Shown here one piece after another: positions 27,168 to 35,855 of a DNA stretch of 64,000 nucleotides (its first letter is position 1; the number at the start of each line of letters is the position of its first letter). Under the pieces are notes generated by a model that saw nothing but the letters and a program-made list of their open reading frames with translations, had not been told where the DNA came from and made no database searches. A program made the position numbers and the translations under genes. This stretch comes from Mycobacterium sp. WUMAC-067 (GTDB lineage Bacteria > Actinomycetota > Actinomycetes > Mycobacteriales > Mycobacteriaceae). The stretch covers positions 124,001 to 188,000 of the forward strand of contig NZ_JAEKMI010000003.1 in assembly GCF_020217485.1 (NCBI RefSeq). Direction: 5' to 3'.

Positions 27168-27541
27168 GGCGAGACGCTGATGTCGGCCTTGTCGGGGTAG
27201 AACGCGACATGCCCGGCGATCGCGGCGACCGCGGGATAGGGCTGCTCGTAGGTCCAGATCACGTCGTCGACGGTGTCCCCGGCCGCGGTGGTCACGCTGT
27301 AGTAGCTGGCGTCGCCCTTGAACGGGCAGTACGTGCTGGTGTCGGTGCGGGTGAGCCGCTCCTGGACCACGTCGGCGATCGGAATGTATTGCACCGCAGG
27401 GATTGTCGCTTCGCGTAGTTCCAGCGCGGCGGTGGTGTCGGCCACCAGCTCGCCGTTGACGCGGACCTGCACCCGGCCCTTCGTGGGTTCGATGGTGATC
27501 GGGTGCCCCGCGCTGGGCTCGAGGACTTGCCGGTGGGCCAT
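27161..27541 (-). CDS. DUF427 family protein (Rv0140-like)
   Basis: A complete 126-residue DUF427 protein. It shows RVQVRVNGELVADTTAALEL, LTRTDTSTYCPFKGDASYYSV and DVIWTYEQPYPAVAAI, with the single conserved Cys in TYCPFKG. Function is unknown. The gene overlaps the 3' end of the NTF2-like gene on the other strand by 7 bases. A second DUF427 copy is truncated at the left window edge. Confidence 0.9.
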   Translation of the reverse strand: MAHRQVLEPSAGHPITIEPTKGRVQVRVNGELVADTTAALELREATIPAVQYIPIADVVQERLTRTDTSTYCPFKGDASYYSVTTAAGDTVDDVIWTYEQPYPAVAAIAGHVAFYPDKADISVSPQ

Positions 27542-27591
27542 GATCGATACCTCCTACAGACGGCTATGGGGCTTGCAACACCCGGCCGCCG

Positions 27592-28434
27592 TCAACCCTT
27601 CCCGTCCGGCGGGCCGAATGCGTACCGGTGGTACTGGGACATGTTCGCGGCGGCGGGGATCAGCGACATCACCCTTCCCAGGAGTCGGGATGAGCGTGGC
27701 AATCGTGCGAAGGTGTCCGACTCGAACCAGCGCTCGCAGGCCAGCAGCCGCACCGCCGGTACGGCCGCGATGATGTCGTCGGGCCCGTTGATCGCCCACC
27801 GCAGCGTGGATCCCGACCGTCGCACCACGGTGTTGAGCCATTGCGACTTGATCCCGAGCCAGTTGAACACGTCGAACTGCAGCTCACCCGAGCCGAACCG
27901 GTCGACCACCCGGCGCAGCAACGCGGTGCCGTCCTGCTCGGTCAGGTACATGGTCAGCCCCTCCCCGATCATCAGCGTGGGTCGGTCGGTGGGGATTTCG
28001 CTCAGCCATGACGGGTCGGTGACCGAGGCGGCGATCACGCGATAGTGATCGCGGCTCGGGTAGAGCTGGGCGCGCAGCGCCGCGACCTCGGGGTAGTCGA
28101 CGTCGTACCACTGCACGTCCGGACCCGGCTGCACGCGGAAGAACCGGCTGTCCAGTCCGCAGCCCACGTGCAGGACGACCGAGCGCGGGTGCGCCGCAAG
28201 GAATTTGCGCGTCCACTCGTCGAAGTGTGCCGAACGGGTAGTGACCGACGGCGCCCGCCGGGCGGTGATGGTCGTCTTCTTCCAGTCGTAGTCGATGCGA
28301 TCGACGATCTCCTTCGCGTACCGATCACCCAGGATCGGCTTGTCGAAGTCGGCGTCCAGCGCCTTGGCGTAGAACGTCGCCAGCATGGTCTGGGGAGCCC
28401 CGGTGAGATCGACGGACACTCGCTCGGTATTCAC
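27592..28434 (-). CDS. Class I SAM-dependent methyltransferase (TcmP/LCMT-like)
   Basis: A 280-residue methyltransferase. The SAM motif VVLHVGCGLDSRFFRV is near residues 85-100, then WYDVDYPEVAALRAQLY, and MIGEGLTMYL near 157, the leucine-carboxyl-methyltransferase-like arrangement found in TcmP. It is related to but clearly distinct from the tandem pair at 21-23 kb. I recall no M. tuberculosis gene here, so it is probably an insertion between Rv0140 and Rv0139 equivalents. Start is a GTG at 28434. Substrate is unknown. Confidence 0.85.
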   Translation of the reverse strand: MNTERVSVDLTGAPQTMLATFYAKALDADFDKPILGDRYAKEIVDRIDYDWKKTTITARRAPSVTTRSAHFDEWTRKFLAAHPRSVVLHVGCGLDSRFFRVQPGPDVQWYDVDYPEVAALRAQLYPSRDHYRVIAASVTDPSWLSEIPTDRPTLMIGEGLTMYLTEQDGTALLRRVVDRFGSGELQFDVFNWLGIKSQWLNTVVRRSGSTLRWAINGPDDIIAAVPAVRLLACERWFESDTFARLPRSSRLLGRVMSLIPAAANMSQYHRYAFGPPDGKG

Positions 28435-28497
28435 CCGCTCGAGGCTAGTCCCACGCCCAGCGCCGCGCCGCGTCCTGAACAGCGGTCGGCGTGGTGT

Positions 28498-29517
28498 TCA
28501 GCGGGGAGTCGCGCTCTTACCCTTGGCATTTCGCATGGCTGCCCAGAATCGGGCCGCCTCGCGGATGGATTCCTCGACCGGGCGTGGCTGCCAGCCCAAT
28601 TCGCGGACGGCCTTGCTGTGGTCGACGGGCGCCTCGGCGCGCATCATGCGCACCGATGCGAGGCTGAGCTCGGCGTCCTTGCCGGTGAGCCGGGCCCGCA
28701 GGCTGCCCAGCGCGCCGAGGGCGTACAGCACCGGAACGGAGATGGAACGTCGCGGCGGCGGCACGCCGGCCTCGTCGGCCGCGATCCGCACCACCTCGGT
28801 CAGCGCGATCATTCGCTCGGAGATCAGGTAACGCTGCCCGATGCGGCCGCGCTCGGCGGCCAACAGCATGGCCTGGGCGGCGTCGGTGACGCCGACGACT
28901 TCCAATTGGATGCCGTCCATGGTGAAGGGCAGCTTGCCGAAGACGGCGCCGGCGATGAACGCGCCGTGCGGGGTGCGGCCCCAGTCGCCGCTGCCGTAGG
29001 TCGTCGACACGCACATCGCCACCGCGGGCAGCCCGGATTCGGCCACGTAGCGCATCACCAGGTTCTCGGCCTGGACCCGGGACTGGACGTAGTCCGACAA
29101 CCCGCGGGTGGCGACGACGTCGTCCTCGGTCGCCACGTGCCCGCGCCGCCGGCCGACCGTCGCGTAGGTGCTGGTGAAGACGAACCGGCGCAGGCCGGGT
29201 TGCGCGACGGCCACGTCGAGAACGTTGCGCAGCCCCTCAACGTTGGTGCGAAACAGCGGCGAGGTGTCGCGCAGCCAGGCGCGGGTGTCGACGACGCAGT
29301 AGTAGACGTCGTCGACCCCGTCCATGGCCTGCTGCAGCACGGCGGTGTCGAACACGTCACCGTGAAACCGGGTGAGTTCGAGGTCGTCGATGGACCGGGT
29401 GTTGGCGTTCTCGCGCACCATGGCCCGCACTTCATGACCCTTGGCGACCAGCTGGCGCGTGACGTGCGAACCGAGAAAGCCGTTGGCGCCGATGACGAGT
29501 TTGGGCCTACCGGTCAC
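28498..29517 (-). CDS. NAD-dependent epimerase/dehydratase (Rv0139-like)
   Basis: A 339-residue extended short-chain dehydrogenase. The Rossmann motif VIGANGFLGSHVTRQL begins at residue 8, and the middle has FTSTYATVG with SDYVQSRVQAE in place of a classical YxxxK, so catalysis by the usual Tyr-Lys pair looks altered. It resembles dihydroflavonol reductase and 3-beta-hydroxysteroid dehydrogenase-like proteins. The start GTG 29517 overlaps the stop of the upstream NTF2 gene (GTGA), so the pair is translationally coupled under the KstR-type box at 30030. Confidence 0.85.
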   Translation of the reverse strand: MTGRPKLVIGANGFLGSHVTRQLVAKGHEVRAMVRENANTRSIDDLELTRFHGDVFDTAVLQQAMDGVDDVYYCVVDTRAWLRDTSPLFRTNVEGLRNVLDVAVAQPGLRRFVFTSTYATVGRRRGHVATEDDVVATRGLSDYVQSRVQAENLVMRYVAESGLPAVAMCVSTTYGSGDWGRTPHGAFIAGAVFGKLPFTMDGIQLEVVGVTDAAQAMLLAAERGRIGQRYLISERMIALTEVVRIAADEAGVPPPRRSISVPVLYALGALGSLRARLTGKDAELSLASVRMMRAEAPVDHSKAVRELGWQPRPVEESIREAARFWAAMRNAKGKSATPR

Positions 29518-30020
29518 TGGGCCCCTCCGTACTGGTCCATGAACCGGGCGGCGTCCTCGTCGAGGGTGCCGAGTTCCTGCGCCTTGCGACACCACTTCAA
29601 CGTGGCCTGCACGAAGCGCAGCGGGTTGTAGATGTCTTCCTGCTGACGCCACAGGCCATCGCCGGCGTAGGTGATGATCGAGATGTTGGTCGCGCCGATT
29701 ACGGTGCCGTCGCCGGGATCGCGCATCGGGTTGTCGAGCTCCATGATGATGCGCCCCGTGGGCTCGTCGATCACCGACCACAGCGACGGGAACGCGACCA
29801 TGTGGCTGCCCGGGAAGCTGCCCATCGTCCTGCTGATCCACTCGCGGACTTCGTCGCGGCCATGCATGGTGCCCGCCGCGTGTTCGATGTACAAGACGTC
29901 GGGTGTGTAGTGCTGGACCCACGCGTCCCAGTCGTGCGACCGCGCCGCCGCATCGACGGTCGCTTCGAATTGCTGGAACGCGGCGGCCAGTTCGCTCCGG
30001 GAGAACTTCGGCGTGCTCAC
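29514..30020 (-). CDS. NTF2-like/SnoaL family protein (Rv0138-like)
   Basis: A 168-residue protein with an N-terminal helix FQQFEATVDAAARSHDWDAW followed by YTPDVLYIEHAAGTMHGRDEVREWI, typical of the NTF2-like ketosteroid-isomerase/SnoaL fold. The C-terminal 25 residues are acidic. GTG 30020 was chosen; TTG at 30026 is possible. A TAGTTT -10-like block ends 5 bases upstream and no ribosome site is seen, so the transcript may be leaderless. It is co-transcribed with the reductase at 28498. Confidence 0.78.
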   Translation of the reverse strand: MSTPKFSRSELAAAFQQFEATVDAAARSHDWDAWVQHYTPDVLYIEHAAGTMHGRDEVREWISRTMGSFPGSHMVAFPSLWSVIDEPTGRIIMELDNPMRDPGDGTVIGATNISIITYAGDGLWRQQEDIYNPLRFVQATLKWCRKAQELGTLDEDAARFMDQYGGAQ

Positions 30021-30029
30021 GCCCAAAAC

Positions 30030-30043
30030 TAGAACACGTTCTA
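30030..30043. promoter_or_regulatory. KstR-type operator
   Basis: TAGAACACGTTCTA fits the KstR consensus TNNAACNNGTTNNA at every fixed position and is a palindrome except for its central two bases. KstR is the TetR repressor of the mycobacterial cholesterol and lipid catabolic regulon. The box lies 9 bp upstream of the NTF2-like gene start and overlaps the probable -10, as expected for a repressor site. Confidence 0.75.
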
Positions 30044-30151
30044 CCGCAGTTTGTCGAGAGCTTGACCTCGGCCGCGTGACCCTCGGAAAGAGATCAGGAT
30101 AATCGGAAGCGAGATTGCGACCATGCGGTGCGAGCGAAGCGAGGCAATGAC

Positions 30152-30667
30152 ATGACCGATACCCAAAAAGCGATCCTCGCCGGCGGGTGCTTCTGGGGAA
30201 TGCAGGAACTCATCCGCAAGCAGCCCGGAGTCGTCTCGACGCGGGTCGGCTACACCGGCGGTGACGTCCCCAACGCGACCTATCGCAACCACGGCACCCA
30301 CGCCGAAGCCATCGAGATCTTCTACGACCCAGCGGAGACCGATTACCGGACGATGCTGGAGTTCTTCTTCCAGATCCACGACCCGACAACGAAGAACCGC
30401 CAGGGCAACGACCTGGGGATGAGTTACCGGTCGGCGATCTTCTACCTGGACGAGGAGCAGAAGCGGATCGCGCTGGACACCATCGCCGACGTCGAGGCGT
30501 CCGGCCTGTGGCCGGGCAAGGTGGTGACCGAGGTCAGCCCCGCCGGCGACTTCTGGGAAGCCGAGCCCGAACACCAGGACTACCTGCAGCACTATCCGAA
30601 CGGATACACCTGCCACTTCATCCGCCCGGGCTGGAAGCTGCCGCGGCGTGCGTCAGCCAGCCAATAG
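30152..30667 (+). CDS. msrA: Peptide methionine sulfoxide reductase MsrA
   Basis: A 171-residue enzyme reducing methionine-S-sulfoxide in oxidised proteins. The catalytic motif GGCFWG is at residues 11-16 with Cys13 as nucleophile. Later blocks [40 protein letters not shown] and YRSAIFY are diagnostic, and the protein ends in PRRASASQ, shorter than M. tuberculosis MsrA (Rv0137c). ATG 30152 has GAGG 7 bases upstream. Its stop is 5 bp from that of cyp138, on the opposite strand. Confidence 0.97.
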   Translation: MTDTQKAILAGGCFWGMQELIRKQPGVVSTRVGYTGGDVPNATYRNHGTHAEAIEIFYDPAETDYRTMLEFFFQIHDPTTKNRQGNDLGMSYRSAIFYLDEEQKRIALDTIADVEASGLWPGKVVTEVSPAGDFWEAEPEHQDYLQHYPNGYTCHFIRPGWKLPRRASASQ

Positions 30668-30672
30668 GCGGA

Positions 30673-31998
30673 TCAGCGCCGGCGCACCGTAATCCGGCCG
30701 CCGTCCTTCGGGGTGAACGCCACTCCGCGGCAATGCCACCGCTCACCGGGCGCGTCGGTTGTCTCAATTGTCAAGTGGCGCAACACCGTCCGTAGCACGA
30801 CATCCATTTCCATATTGGCAAACGCCGCCCCTACGCAGCGGCGGGTCCCGCCGCCGAACGGAATCCACGACAGCGCCGACGGCTTCGTGTCGATGAAGCG
30901 TTGCGGGTCGAACCGCCGAGGATCGGGGAACACATCGGGGTTGTCGTGTATCTGCGCGATACCGACGATGATCGAATGGCCGCGCGGGATCGCCCATTCG
31001 CCGAGCTGGTAGGCATCGGGGTACACGTGGCGACCGGCGAAGTCGATGACGGTCCTGGCCCGTTGAACCTCGAGGATCGTCGCTTGGCGCAGCTCGTTGC
31101 CGCCTTCACCGGCCCCGTCGGCCTCCTCGACCAGCCTCGCCAATAGCTCGGGGTGCCGGCTGATCCGCTCGAACGCCCATGCCAGCGTTGACGCGGTGGT
31201 CTCGTGCCCGGCGGCCAGCAGGGCCAGGAGCTCGTCGCCAATGTCCTTGTGCGACATCGCGGAACCGTCGTCATAGGTGCTGCGTAATAGCAGCGCCAGC
31301 ACGTCGGTCCGCTCGGCGAAATTCGGGTCGGCCCGCTCCGCGGCGATCAGCTTCTCGATGACGATGTCGTATTGGCGCCGCCACTTGTCCAACCTGCCCC
31401 AGGGGCCGAACCGGGGATAGCGCTTCGGCTTCGGCAGCGCCGCAAGGCGTGAGCCCAGGGTGACCCACGGCGGGATGAGCCGGCGCAGCTCGTCGAGTTC
31501 GGCCCCCTCGGCGCCGAACACCGCGCGCAGGATGGCGTTCAGCGTGATCCGCATCATCGGCGGCAACGTCGCGAATGACCTGCCCTCCGGCCAGCCGGCC
31601 ATCTCGCGCAGCGTCTCTTCCTCGATGATGCTCTCGTAATTTTTCATGCTCTTGCCGTGAAACGGCGGCGCCAACAGCCGCCGCCGGCGGCGATGGTCGT
31701 CGCCCTCGAGTCCGAATACCGAACCGGGACCGAACAGCCTGCTCAGATTGGGCTGGATGTTGCCGAGTTCGTCTGGGCTGGTGGTGAAGATCTGCTTGGC
31801 CAGCTGTGGATCACTCACCATGATGACGCGCCCCCACATCGGCAGCCGCAGCGTGAAGACGTTGCCGTAGCGGCGTGACAGGCGTCGCATCATCATCCGT
31901 CGCGACACGGCAAAGCCGATGCCCTGCAACAGCTTCGGGCTTCGGACCGCAGGGGGCAAGTGGACCGTTGCCGGTGGGACGGTGGCTACTTCACTCAT
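30673..31998 (-). CDS. cyp138: Cytochrome P450 CYP138
   Basis: A 441-residue P450, the exact length of M. tuberculosis CYP138 (Rv0136). The I-helix motif AGHETTAS is near residue 250, and the heme-binding loop FGGGTRRCVG near 385 contains the cysteine thiolate ligand. The substrate is unknown; redox partners are presumably a ferredoxin and reductase elsewhere. The start ATG 31998 was chosen over the earlier 32052 because it gives the family length. It diverges from a TetR gene across a region dense in GTACC half-sites. Confidence 0.93.
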   Translation of the reverse strand: MSEVATVPPATVHLPPAVRSPKLLQGIGFAVSRRMMMRRLSRRYGNVFTLRLPMWGRVIMVSDPQLAKQIFTTSPDELGNIQPNLSRLFGPGSVFGLEGDDHRRRRRLLAPPFHGKSMKNYESIIEEETLREMAGWPEGRSFATLPPMMRITLNAILRAVFGAEGAELDELRRLIPPWVTLGSRLAALPKPKRYPRFGPWGRLDKWRRQYDIVIEKLIAAERADPNFAERTDVLALLLRSTYDDGSAMSHKDIGDELLALLAAGHETTASTLAWAFERISRHPELLARLVEEADGAGEGGNELRQATILEVQRARTVIDFAGRHVYPDAYQLGEWAIPRGHSIIVGIAQIHDNPDVFPDPRRFDPQRFIDTKPSALSWIPFGGGTRRCVGAAFANMEMDVVLRTVLRHLTIETTDAPGERWHCRGVAFTPKDGGRITVRRR

Positions 31999-32034
31999 GG
32001 CGTCATTGCTCCCCACATCTGCTGGTCCGGATTT

Positions 32035-32084
32035 GGTACCGCGATGTACCACAGACCTTTCGAAGTACGGTACTCTGCAGTACC
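32035..32084. promoter_or_regulatory. GTAC-rich operator cluster between cyp138 and tetR
   Basis: GGTACC at 32035-32040 and GTACC at 32046-32050 are 10 bp apart, and AGTACGGTACT at 32064-32074 is a perfect 11-bp palindrome. GGTACTCTGCAGTACC at 32069-32084 is a 6-bp inverted repeat with a 4-bp centre. Several half-sites in one divergent region suggest autoregulation by the TetR and repression of cyp138. Confidence 0.5.
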
Positions 32085-32127
32085 AGAGCTGACAAGATGC
32101 GTTTCGAACCGAAAGGGGGCGCCGTCC

Positions 32128-32745
32128 GTGACTTCAGCAATGACAGCAACGGTTGGCGACCCCGCTCTCGGCGACGTCGATCCATTCCGACTCCGGCTGC
32201 TCGACGGCTTGGCCACGTCGATCGCCGAACGCGGCTTCCGCGCCAGCACCGTCGCCGACGTCGTCCGTCATGCGCGCACGTCCAAGCGCACCTTCTACGA
32301 CCACTTCGCGGGCAAGGAAGAGTGCTTCCTCGAGCTCTTGGCCGTCGACATCGAGAAGCTGGGCGCGAAGATCGCGGCGTCGGTCGATCCCGACGCCGAT
32401 TGGCACGTGCAGATCCGGCAGGCGGTCGAGGCCTATGTCGGATACATCGAGGCCCGCCCGGCCATCACATTGAGCTGGATTCGTGAATTGCCGTCGCTGG
32501 GTGCGGCCGCCCGCCCGGTCCAGCGCCGCGGGTTGCAGCTGTTGACCAGCCTGCTGATCGACCTCAGCGCCAGTCCCGGATTCCGCCGCGCCAAGCTGCC
32601 GCCGTTGACCGCGCCGCTGGCCGTGATCCTGCTGGGGGGACTGCGGGAGCTGACCGCACTTGCGGTCGAAGACGGAAAACCGGTCCGAGAAATCGTGGAA
32701 CCGGCCGTGGATGCGTCCGTAGCCCTGCTCGGCCCGCGGCATTGA
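32128..32745 (+). CDS. TetR family regulator (Rv0135c-like)
   Basis: A 205-residue TetR protein. The DNA-binding domain spans about residues 15-62 (FRLRLLDGLATSIAERGFRA, then TSKRTFYDHFAGKEE). The start GTG 32128 has GAAAGGGGG 8 bases upstream; ATG 32140 has none. It is divergent from cyp138, the arrangement of Rv0135c and Rv0136 in M. tuberculosis, so cyp138 is its likely target. Confidence 0.88.
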   Translation: MTSAMTATVGDPALGDVDPFRLRLLDGLATSIAERGFRASTVADVVRHARTSKRTFYDHFAGKEECFLELLAVDIEKLGAKIAASVDPDADWHVQIRQAVEAYVGYIEARPAITLSWIRELPSLGAAARPVQRRGLQLLTSLLIDLSASPGFRRAKLPPLTAPLAVILLGGLRELTALAVEDGKPVREIVEPAVDASVALLGPRH

Positions 32746-32851
32746 GCTCGTCCGGCCCCGTAACGCGAGGTGTCGCAAGCCATTCCGGGCCCGGCCGGGC
32801 GGGGCTAGGCTCACCGCAGACCCCACCCGTTCTGACATGGAGGATTCTGTG

Positions 32852-33064
32852 ATGCGGCTCTCGACTCGAAACCAGCTCCGGGGAAAGATCACCGAGGTCG
32901 AACTCGGCACCGTGATGGCCGTGGTGAAGGTGACGCTCGACGGGGGCGATCAGGTCGTCACGTCGTCGGTCACCAAGGACGCCGCGACCGACCTCGGGCT
33001 CAAGGTGGGGCAGCCGGCGACCGTGTTCATCAAGTCGACCGAAGTCACCATCGGCGTCGACTAG
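32852..33064 (+). CDS. Molbindin-like TOBE domain protein
   Basis: A 70-residue single Mop/TOBE domain: STRNQLRGKITEVELGTVMAVVKV, VVTSSVTKDAATDLGLKVGQ and VFIKSTEVTIGVD, the classic order in molybdate-binding molbindins (MopII type). Such proteins hexamerise and store molybdate or sulfate-like oxyanions. ATGGAGG is 8 bases upstream of ATG 32852. It is a lone gene, converging on ephF 25 bp away. I do not recall an equivalent at this place in M. tuberculosis. Confidence 0.88.
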   Translation: MRLSTRNQLRGKITEVELGTVMAVVKVTLDGGDQVVTSSVTKDAATDLGLKVGQPATVFIKSTEVTIGVD

Positions 33065-33089
33065 GCGCGCCGAAAAGCCCTCACCCGCC

Positions 33090-33977
33090 TTACTTTTCGG
33101 CGAGGAAGGCGCGGACCCGATTCAGCACCAGGTCGGGCCGCTGGTCGACGATCCAATGGCCGACCCCTTCGACCAGTTCGACCTCGAAATCCTTGATGTG
33201 GTCGGCGTATCCCTCGGTCAGGTCCGCCGTGATCACCGGATCCTCGGTGCCCGTCAGCCAGCGAACGGGGACGTCGACGCAGGCGTTGTCGTACTCGCCG
33301 CGCAGCCAGCTCAGCATCTCCCTGGTCTGAAACGACCGATACCACCGCGAGCCCGCCTCGGCGTGGCCGGGTTGTTGCATGCACTCGACGTAGAGCCGCA
33401 CGTCCTCCTCCGGCAGCGTGTAGCCACCGCCGACCCATGACCCCAGCAGGCGCAGAAACCGGGAGTTCGGCGCGCTGATCACCCGCGGGCCGATGATCGG
33501 CAACGAGATTGGGATCTGGTACCAGAACCGCCAGACATTGCGCAGCGTCGCCGGGGAGCGCTTCACGAACGGCGCCGAGGTGTTCACCCCGAAAAAGCCG
33601 GTCACCCTTTCCGGGTGGCGCAGCATCATGATGAAGGCGGCCGGCCCGCCCCAGTCGTGGGCCACCAGCTTGACCGTCGCGACGCCCAACCGATCCAGCA
33701 CCCCGGCCAGATCGTCGGCCATCTCGTCCTTGCGGTAACTGGAGCGCGGCGCCGAACTCCAGCCCGAGCCGCGCAGGTCCGGACACAACACCCGGTAGCC
33801 GTCGGCGGCCAGCGGCCCGATCAGCTCGCGCCACTCCCACCAGTTCTGCGGAAAGCCGTGCACCAGCATCACCACCGGCCCGCTCGCCGGGCCCGCGTCC
33901 GCGACATGGATCGTCACGCCGTCTCCGAGATCGACGTACCTGTGTTCGACACCGCGCAGCGCGGGCATAGTGACCAT
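33090..33977 (-). CDS. ephF: Epoxide hydrolase EphF
   Basis: A 295-residue alpha/beta-hydrolase epoxide hydrolase. The oxyanion motif HGFPQNWWEW is near residues 40-49. The nucleophile Asp is in VAHDWGGP near 108, the acid is near LTGTEDPV, and His is in EGVGHWIVDQ near 274. It opens epoxides to diols. Length and order fit EphF (Rv0134). Start ATG 33977 is used; ATG 33968 three codons later is equally possible. Confidence 0.9.
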   Translation of the reverse strand: MVTMPALRGVEHRYVDLGDGVTIHVADAGPASGPVVMLVHGFPQNWWEWRELIGPLAADGYRVLCPDLRGSGWSSAPRSSYRKDEMADDLAGVLDRLGVATVKLVAHDWGGPAAFIMMLRHPERVTGFFGVNTSAPFVKRSPATLRNVWRFWYQIPISLPIIGPRVISAPNSRFLRLLGSWVGGGYTLPEEDVRLYVECMQQPGHAEAGSRWYRSFQTREMLSWLRGEYDNACVDVPVRWLTGTEDPVITADLTEGYADHIKDFEVELVEGVGHWIVDQRPDLVLNRVRAFLAEK

Positions 33978-34006
33978 GAGTTGAGAACGTAGCGGCTCGA
34001 AAAGGC

Positions 34007-35251
34007 TTAGGCCAGAAACCGCTCGACGTACGGCGCGAAGCGCTCCCGCAGGTTGTCCTCGTTCAGCCCGAACATCTCGAAGGACGTTTCGACGTTGCCC
34101 AGCCGCCCGCGCCGGTGGCCCGCCAGGTAGCCCGCGACGGCGTTGCGCGCCTCCTCGGTGAACGGTTCGCCGGCCAGCGCGTAGACCCGCTCGGCGACGC
34201 CGGCTTCGTCGGCCATGAATTCGTCGAACCGGATGTCGACCGAGCGGTCCGGGCCGATGGTGTCGCGGTCGCGCACCAGGGCGCTGAGCATCTGATCGAG
34301 GCGGTCGATCCAGGAGTTGGCGATCTGCTCCACCGGCACCGGCGAGCGGTGCATGCGCGCGGAATAGGTGATCATCGCGATCATCGACAGCGCCACCGGC
34401 ACGGGATCGCGGTGGGTGAACACGACGATGCTGTCGGGGAACACCCGATCCAGCACCGGCACCTGTTCGAGGTGCTGGGGCGACTTGAGCAACCAGCGCC
34501 GCCCCCCGCGCAGAAACTGCATCGCCCGCAGCTGGGTGGCCAGGTATTCGTAGTGCGGCGTCTGGTCGTGGGACTGGTAGTACTCACGCCAGCGCGGCAC
34601 ATCGGCGAGCGTCTCCAGCAGCATCGTGGACACGTCGTTGGCCAGCAGCTGGATCTCCTCGTGGACGTGGTCGGTGGTCATTTCGTGCATGAGCGCGAAA
34701 TGGGGCATCACCATGTTGATCACCCCGACCGCGACGTCCATCCGGGTCCGCCGCGGATCCGGTTGCACGCCAACCTCATTCGGCATCGGAAACGGCTCGT
34801 TGCTTTCCCAGTACGGCATGGTGCGGAAGGTGGGTGGCGCCGCCAGCAGGTTGTGCAGGTGCGTGGTGCCGGTGCGGGGCAGCCCGGCGATCACCACGGG
34901 CGAGATCAGTTCGATGTCGTTGATCTCGGGATGGCGCCTCAGCAGGTCGGCCAACAACAGCCGGTTCTTGAGGATCTGCAGCAGTTGCCCATAGAAGTTG
35001 ACCGCACCGGCGCCGTGCAGCCCGTCGATCTCGCGCAGCGCGGCGAGGTAGACGTCGAGGCGTTCCCGGTAGTCGTCGGGCCCGAAATCGTGCAGCCCGG
35101 TGTCCTCGCTGGCCTTGGCGTGCAGGGCGTCGGCGTCCAGCGGGCACTCCGGGGCCATCGCGGTCATCATGTCGAGGATCTGCTGACCCTCGGCGCTGAA
35201 TCGGGGCGTGGCCAGGTCATCGAGGGAAACTAAGCGAACGGCATCGGTCAC
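34007..35251 (-). CDS. Sulfotransferase family protein
   Basis: A 414-residue cytosolic sulfotransferase-like protein. The PAPS 5'-phosphosulfate loop AGLPRTGTTHLHNLL is near residues 123-137, and the 3'-phosphate motif VVFTHRDPVPVALSM near 278-292. It would transfer sulfate to a hydroxyl of a lipid or small molecule. The start GTG 35251 is only 28 bp from the divergent TetR gene at 35280 and lacks a ribosome site; a TAACAT -10-like box lies 8 bases upstream, suggesting a leaderless transcript. It begins an 8-kb block absent from this place in M. tuberculosis. Confidence 0.88.
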   Translation of the reverse strand: MTDAVRLVSLDDLATPRFSAEGQQILDMMTAMAPECPLDADALHAKASEDTGLHDFGPDDYRERLDVYLAALREIDGLHGAGAVNFYGQLLQILKNRLLLADLLRRHPEINDIELISPVVIAGLPRTGTTHLHNLLAAPPTFRTMPYWESNEPFPMPNEVGVQPDPRRTRMDVAVGVINMVMPHFALMHEMTTDHVHEEIQLLANDVSTMLLETLADVPRWREYYQSHDQTPHYEYLATQLRAMQFLRGGRRWLLKSPQHLEQVPVLDRVFPDSIVVFTHRDPVPVALSMIAMITYSARMHRSPVPVEQIANSWIDRLDQMLSALVRDRDTIGPDRSVDIRFDEFMADEAGVAERVYALAGEPFTEEARNAVAGYLAGHRRGRLGNVETSFEMFGLNEDNLRERFAPYVERFLA

Positions 35252-35279
35252 GGCGACTTATGTTACTCTCAGTTTCGTA
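35252..35279. promoter_or_regulatory. 28-bp divergent promoter
   Basis: The whole control region for two divergent genes is 28 bp. TAACAT on the minus strand (for the sulfotransferase) and TACTCT on the plus strand at 35264-35269 (for tetR) are -10-like. Neither gene has a Shine-Dalgarno. A single bound repressor would block both. Confidence 0.45.
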
Positions 35280-35855
35280 ATGGATGGTGATTTTGGCCGG
35301 CCCCGCGATCCGCGTATCGACGCCGCGGTGTTACGCGCGACGGTTGAACTGCTCGCCGAGACGGGCTACCCGGGGCTGTTGGTCTCGGCCATCGCCGAGC
35401 GGGCCGGCACCAGCAAGCCCGCGATCTACCGCCGCTGGCCCAGCAAGGCGCATCTGGTGCACGAGGCGGTGTTCCCGATCGGCGCCGGCACCGCGATCCC
35501 CGACACCGGTTCGACGTCCGACGGTCTGCGCGAGATGGTGCGCCGCACAATGGTTTTCCTCACCACGCCATCGGCCCGGGCGGCCCTGCCGGGCCTGATC
35601 GGCGAGATGGCCGCGGATCCGAGCCTGCACTCGGCGCTGCTGGAGCGCTTCGCCGGCGTCATCGGCGGTGGGCTCGCCGACTGGCTCGCGGCGGCGGCGG
35701 CGCGTGGTGAGGTGCGCCCGGAGGTGACCGCCGCCGAACTGGCCGAAACCATTGCCGGCATCACGCTGGTCGCCCTGCTCACCCGCGCCACCGGGCTCGA
35801 TGACGCGTGGGTCGATCGCACGACAACACTGCTCCTGAAAGGAATTAGCGCATGA
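35280..35855 (+). CDS. TetR family regulator
   Basis: A 191-residue TetR regulator with RIDAAVLRATVELLAETGY and AGTSKPAIYRRWPSKAHLV in the N-terminal 55 residues, and a TetR_C_16-like Leu/Ala-rich C-terminal half. The start ATG 35280 has no ribosome site and is the first reasonable codon after the divergent promoter. It overlaps the DUF1214 gene by 4 bases (ATGA), so they are coupled. It probably controls the flanking sulfotransferase and DUF1214 genes. Confidence 0.88.
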   Translation: MDGDFGRPRDPRIDAAVLRATVELLAETGYPGLLVSAIAERAGTSKPAIYRRWPSKAHLVHEAVFPIGAGTAIPDTGSTSDGLREMVRRTMVFLTTPSARAALPGLIGEMAADPSLHSALLERFAGVIGGGLADWLAAAAARGEVRPEVTAAELAETIAGITLVALLTRATGLDDAWVDRTTTLLLKGISA

